Below the pieces are notes generated by a model. That model worked only from the letters and a program-made list of their open reading frames with translations. It searched no databases and was not told the origin of the DNA. From JAWQFO01 sp033436665 (GTDB lineage Bacteria > Pseudomonadota > Alphaproteobacteria > Rhodobacterales > Rhodobacteraceae), in assembly GCF_033436665.1 (NCBI RefSeq), contig NZ_JAWQFO010000009.1, forward strand, positions 1 through 64,000: DNA of 64,000 nucleotides. Reading direction: 5' to 3'. A program made the position numbers and the translations under genes. Below, piece by piece: positions 61,487 to 64,000 of this stretch; the first letter of the stretch is position 1; every line of letters starts with the position of its first letter.

Positions 61487-62962
61487 ATGCGGACCGGCGC
61501 TTCCCCCCTGACCGCGTTCTGGCGCGACGAGCACGGCGGCATCCTCGTCTTTGCCGCGATGGCGCTCGGCGTGATGCTGGGCATGGTCGCGCTGGTCTTT
61601 GACGCGGGGCGGCTGTCGGCCACGCACACCGAGTTGCAGTCCTTCGCCGACGGCGTCGCGCTGGCCGCGGCGGGCGAACTCGACGGCGCGGCCGATGCGC
61701 TCGACCGCGCTAATCTCGCAGCCGCGAACCTTGTCAGCGGCAGCCAGACCTTCGCCGAAGGCAGCGCGACCCTGGCCGGCAATGTCGACGCGACTGTGGT
61801 ATACCTCGACGATTTGCCGGCCGATGACACTGCCTCGACCGCCGCGTTCCAGACCAACGATCCGGCCCGCGCGATCTATGCGCATGTCACGCTGACGCCG
61901 CGCAGCGTCCGGCTTCCCTTTGCGGATGCGCTTGCGGCGCTGACCGGAAACGCGGCTGTCGACAACAGCATCGGTGCCGAGGCGGTGGCGGGTTTCACGC
62001 GCTATGCCTGTGACATCACCCCGCTCATGTTCTGCCTGCCGAACGCCAGCTATACGGCAGATGCCAATATCGGCGACTCGATCCTGCTGCGCTCGGGCGG
62101 CAACGGTGCGGCCTGGGGGCCCGGAGACTTCGGATTTCTCGACGTGACCGGCGCGCAGATCGATCCCGAGGGGCCCTGCGCCGGTCTCAACGGCGCGCAG
62201 CTGACCGCCTGCGCCATCGCCGCCAGCGGAAATATAAGCGCCTGCTTCGCGCAGCGCGGAGTCGATATCGAACCGGGTCAGAAGGTCGGGATCGAGAATT
62301 CCATCTTCAACACGCGCTTCGACATGTTCTCCGCGATGATGAGCGGCAAGAAGAACAACCCCGCCTACGCCCCGGGTCCCCACGTGGTGAAGGGTCTCAA
62401 GAACAAGAGCGGCAACGGCCAGTGCGTCGGCAACAATTCCGAACCGACCGGCGACACGATGGCCTTCCCCGAGGACGACTGCTTTCCCACCTGTGCCAAC
62501 GGCCGTTTCGGAGACGGTACCTGGACGGCCGGACGCCAGTCCTACGTCGACACCAACTATGACGGTACCGACCCCTTCGCCGGTGCGCCGGGCGTCGTGA
62601 CCCGCTACGACTACTACCGCGCCGAGATCGCGGCGGCGGGTCCGGGCGGGCAGATCCTCGCACCGTCCAAGTCCGAAAGCGGACGCCCGCAATGCTCGAA
62701 CAGCGTGATCAACGATCCCGACCGCCGGGTCTTCGTTGCCGCCGGCATCGACTGCGCCGCCAACCCGATCAACGGCGCTAAAACCGATGTTCCGGTCCGC
62801 GAGTTCTTCCGGGTCTTCCTGCTGCGCCCGGTCGGCCATGCGGCGACCTCGCCGCCGAACTTCGACCTCTGGGTGGAGAACATTGGATCGGCCGGCGGCA
62901 ATGGCGCAGGAGCGTCCTCGATCTCCGGCGTCTTCCGCGATGTCGTGCAGCTTTACCGGTGA
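61487..62962 (+). CDS. TadG-like pilus/secretion protein
   Basis: A 491-residue protein with the Tad-like N-terminus: DEHGGILVFAAMALGVMLGM is a pseudopilin-like hydrophobic start, followed by VFDAGRLSATHTELQSFADG. The long C-terminal region is rich in Cys, Gly and Asn and probably lies outside the membrane, with several likely disulphides. Start ATG at 61487 is four bases after cpaB. Its stop overlaps the TadE gene as GTGA. It belongs to the Flp/Tad machine. Confidence 0.82.
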   Translation: MRTGASPLTAFWRDEHGGILVFAAMALGVMLGMVALVFDAGRLSATHTELQSFADGVALAAAGELDGAADALDRANLAAANLVSGSQTFAEGSATLAGNVDATVVYLDDLPADDTASTAAFQTNDPARAIYAHVTLTPRSVRLPFADALAALTGNAAVDNSIGAEAVAGFTRYACDITPLMFCLPNASYTADANIGDSILLRSGGNGAAWGPGDFGFLDVTGAQIDPEGPCAGLNGAQLTACAIAASGNISACFAQRGVDIEPGQKVGIENSIFNTRFDMFSAMMSGKKNNPAYAPGPHVVKGLKNKSGNGQCVGNNSEPTGDTMAFPEDDCFPTCANGRFGDGTWTAGRQSYVDTNYDGTDPFAGAPGVVTRYDYYRAEIAAAGPGGQILAPSKSESGRPQCSNSVINDPDRRVFVAAGIDCAANPINGAKTDVPVREFFRVFLLRPVGHAATSPPNFDLWVENIGSAGGNGAGASSISGVFRDVVQLYR

Positions 62963-63459
62963 CCGCGATGCGCATGCCCGCCCGCCTCTCGATCTTCGCC
63001 CGCGCCGACAGCGGCGCCGTGCTGACCGAATTCGCCATCGTTCTGCCCCTGACGCTGCTGGTGTTCGGGCTGATCGTGGAGTCCGGGCGCATCCTGTGGT
63101 CCTACCAGTCCGCCGTCAGCGGTGTCCGCGATGCCTCGCGCTACCTGTCTCGTGTGGCGCCTCTCGACATCTGCGTCTCGGGCGGCTCGCTTGCCGCTTT
63201 CGAGGCGATGCTGGAAGACCGGATCGCGGAGACCATCGGCGGCAATCCCGCCTTTCCGGCGTCGGTCACGCTGACCGGCGTGAGCACCAGCGTCACCTGC
63301 GTGCCGGGCGGTTATCGCATCGACCCGGTGCCGGTGGCCGGGATCACGGCGGATGTCGAGGTGACATTCCCCTTCTCCGGCGCGATGAGCTTTTTCGGCG
63401 ACCTGCCCGACACCTTCACCGCGCAGGTCGAGTCCCGGTCGAGGATCTTCGGGCTGTGA
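62959..63459 (+). CDS. TadE-like pseudopilin
   Basis: A 166-residue protein with a TadE motif: DSGAVLTEFAIVLPLTLLVF, including the prepilin-type Gly-Ala cleavage point and Glu at +5. GTG at 62959 overlaps the TadG-like stop as GTGA, and its own stop overlaps the next TadE-like gene. It should be processed by CpaA. Confidence 0.85.
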   Translation: MTAMRMPARLSIFARADSGAVLTEFAIVLPLTLLVFGLIVESGRILWSYQSAVSGVRDASRYLSRVAPLDICVSGGSLAAFEAMLEDRIAETIGGNPAFPASVTLTGVSTSVTCVPGGYRIDPVPVAGITADVEVTFPFSGAMSFFGDLPDTFTAQVESRSRIFGL

Positions 63460-64000
63460 CCGGCCGTGGCTTCATAGTGCGCCGCGGACTGCGGTTCCTG
63501 CGCGGCACGTCGGGGTCGGCGATGGTCGAATACGCGATCGTGCTGCCGCTGTTCTTGCTGATGGTCCTCGGCATCGTCGATTTCGGGCGCCTCGGGTCGG
63601 ACTACGTGATGGTCAAGAAGGCGCTGGAACGCGGCGTGCGCATCGCCGCCGTCCGCCCGGCGCTTTGCCCCGGTGTGCCGCAGACCCATGTGCGCGCATC
63701 GGTCCACCCGAACGTCACGCCGCCCAAGTTCGGCACCTCGTGCTCGGTGGGCGGTATCTGCGCCGACCCCGGCGCGATCAGCTGCGCGCTCGATCCGGCC
63801 ACTCCGGCCGGCGCGGAGATCTGGAACCGCATCGAAGCCGTCATGCCGAGCCTGGTCACCGCGCAGGATATCACGGTGACCTACGGCTTCGACGAGAACC
63901 TCGGCTTTCTCGGCGGGCCTTACGTGCCATCGGTCACGCTGTCGCTGCCGGAGGCCGATTTCGAATTCGTCACACCGCTCGGAGACCTCGCGACGGTCTT
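63456..64000 (+). CDS. TadE/TadF-like pseudopilin (partial, runs off window)
   Basis: GTG at 63456 overlaps the preceding stop as GTGA, and the frame stays open to the window edge. The N-terminus reads GTSGSAMVEYAIVLPLFLLM, a pseudopilin signal with Glu at +5 if cleavage follows the glycine of TSG. A second TadE-like gene, as is usual in Tad loci, completes the pair of minor pseudopilins. The C-terminus is not seen. Confidence 0.85.
   Translation, partial: MTGRGFIVRRGLRFLRGTSGSAMVEYAIVLPLFLLMVLGIVDFGRLGSDYVMVKKALERGVRIAAVRPALCPGVPQTHVRASVHPNVTPPKFGTSCSVGGICADPGAISCALDPATPAGAEIWNRIEAVMPSLVTAQDITVTYGFDENLGFLGGPYVPSVTLSLPEADFEFVTPLGDLATV

Overview
The window looks like a stretch of chromosome or large replicon from a GC-rich alphaproteobacterium, most likely of the Roseobacter/Rhodobacter group. 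The inference rests on gene content: many sugar ABC and TRAP importers, short-chain dehydrogenases (SDRs), Gfo/Idh/MocA oxidoreductases, an HWE histidine kinase and a Tad/Flp pilus locus. Genes are tightly packed, and 4-base ATGA/GTGA or 1-base TGATG overlaps are common. No tRNA, rRNA, CRISPR array or intact insertion sequence was recognised.

Positions 1-3049 look like the edge of an accessory island. They hold the tail of a membrane protein, a DNA phosphorothioation-associated (Dnd-type) methyltransferase without dnd genes, and a small helix-turn-helix gene broken by, or read through, a -1 shift at an A6C heptamer. Positions 3050-10400 form a D-apiose/D-apionate catabolic locus: apnL-apsD-oiaX-oiaK on the minus strand, a GntR regulator, and a divergent apnO. 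Its RuBisCO-like protein OiaX splits the phosphorylated C5 acid. Next come a small unknown ORF and a decayed cydB pseudogene.

Positions 11398-23695 are two divergent units around an unusual regulator, a winged-helix domain fused to a MalE-type solute-binding domain with no signal peptide. The minus-strand unit encodes an FMN hydroxyacid dehydrogenase, three SDRs and an M24-fold protein lacking one metal ligand. The plus-strand unit encodes a ribose-type ABC importer with a further SDR. A 1454-residue CheB-CheR-PAS-HWE kinase and a single-domain response regulator follow (23928-28657).

Positions 28897-39790 are a LacI-controlled carboxylate module. Two identical 12-bp operators flank the lacI gene. 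One faces dctQ-dctM, acyl-CoA dehydrogenase, CoA transferase, SDR and a DUF993 aldolase-like protein; the other faces dctP and a 660-residue protein of unknown function.

Positions 39829-58521 are a sugar/cyclitol catabolic region with two more ABC importers. The minus-strand operon contains MocD and MocE (the rhizopine-type oxygenase pair), a PanB-like protein, a FrcBCA-type importer and an aldose epimerase. The plus-strand series contains LacI and RpiR regulators, SDRs, three Gfo/Idh/MocA dehydrogenases, a xylose-isomerase-like TIM barrel and an RbsA-type importer whose ATPase has only one intact composite site. Each solute-binding-protein gene, including dctP and the first importer, is followed directly by a GC-rich hairpin, which suggests a shared way of setting operon stoichiometry.

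Positions 58538-64000 begin a Tad/Flp pilus locus: prepilin peptidase and LuxR regulator on the minus strand, and flp, cpaB, a TadG-like gene and two TadE-like genes on the plus strand. The last gene runs off the window.
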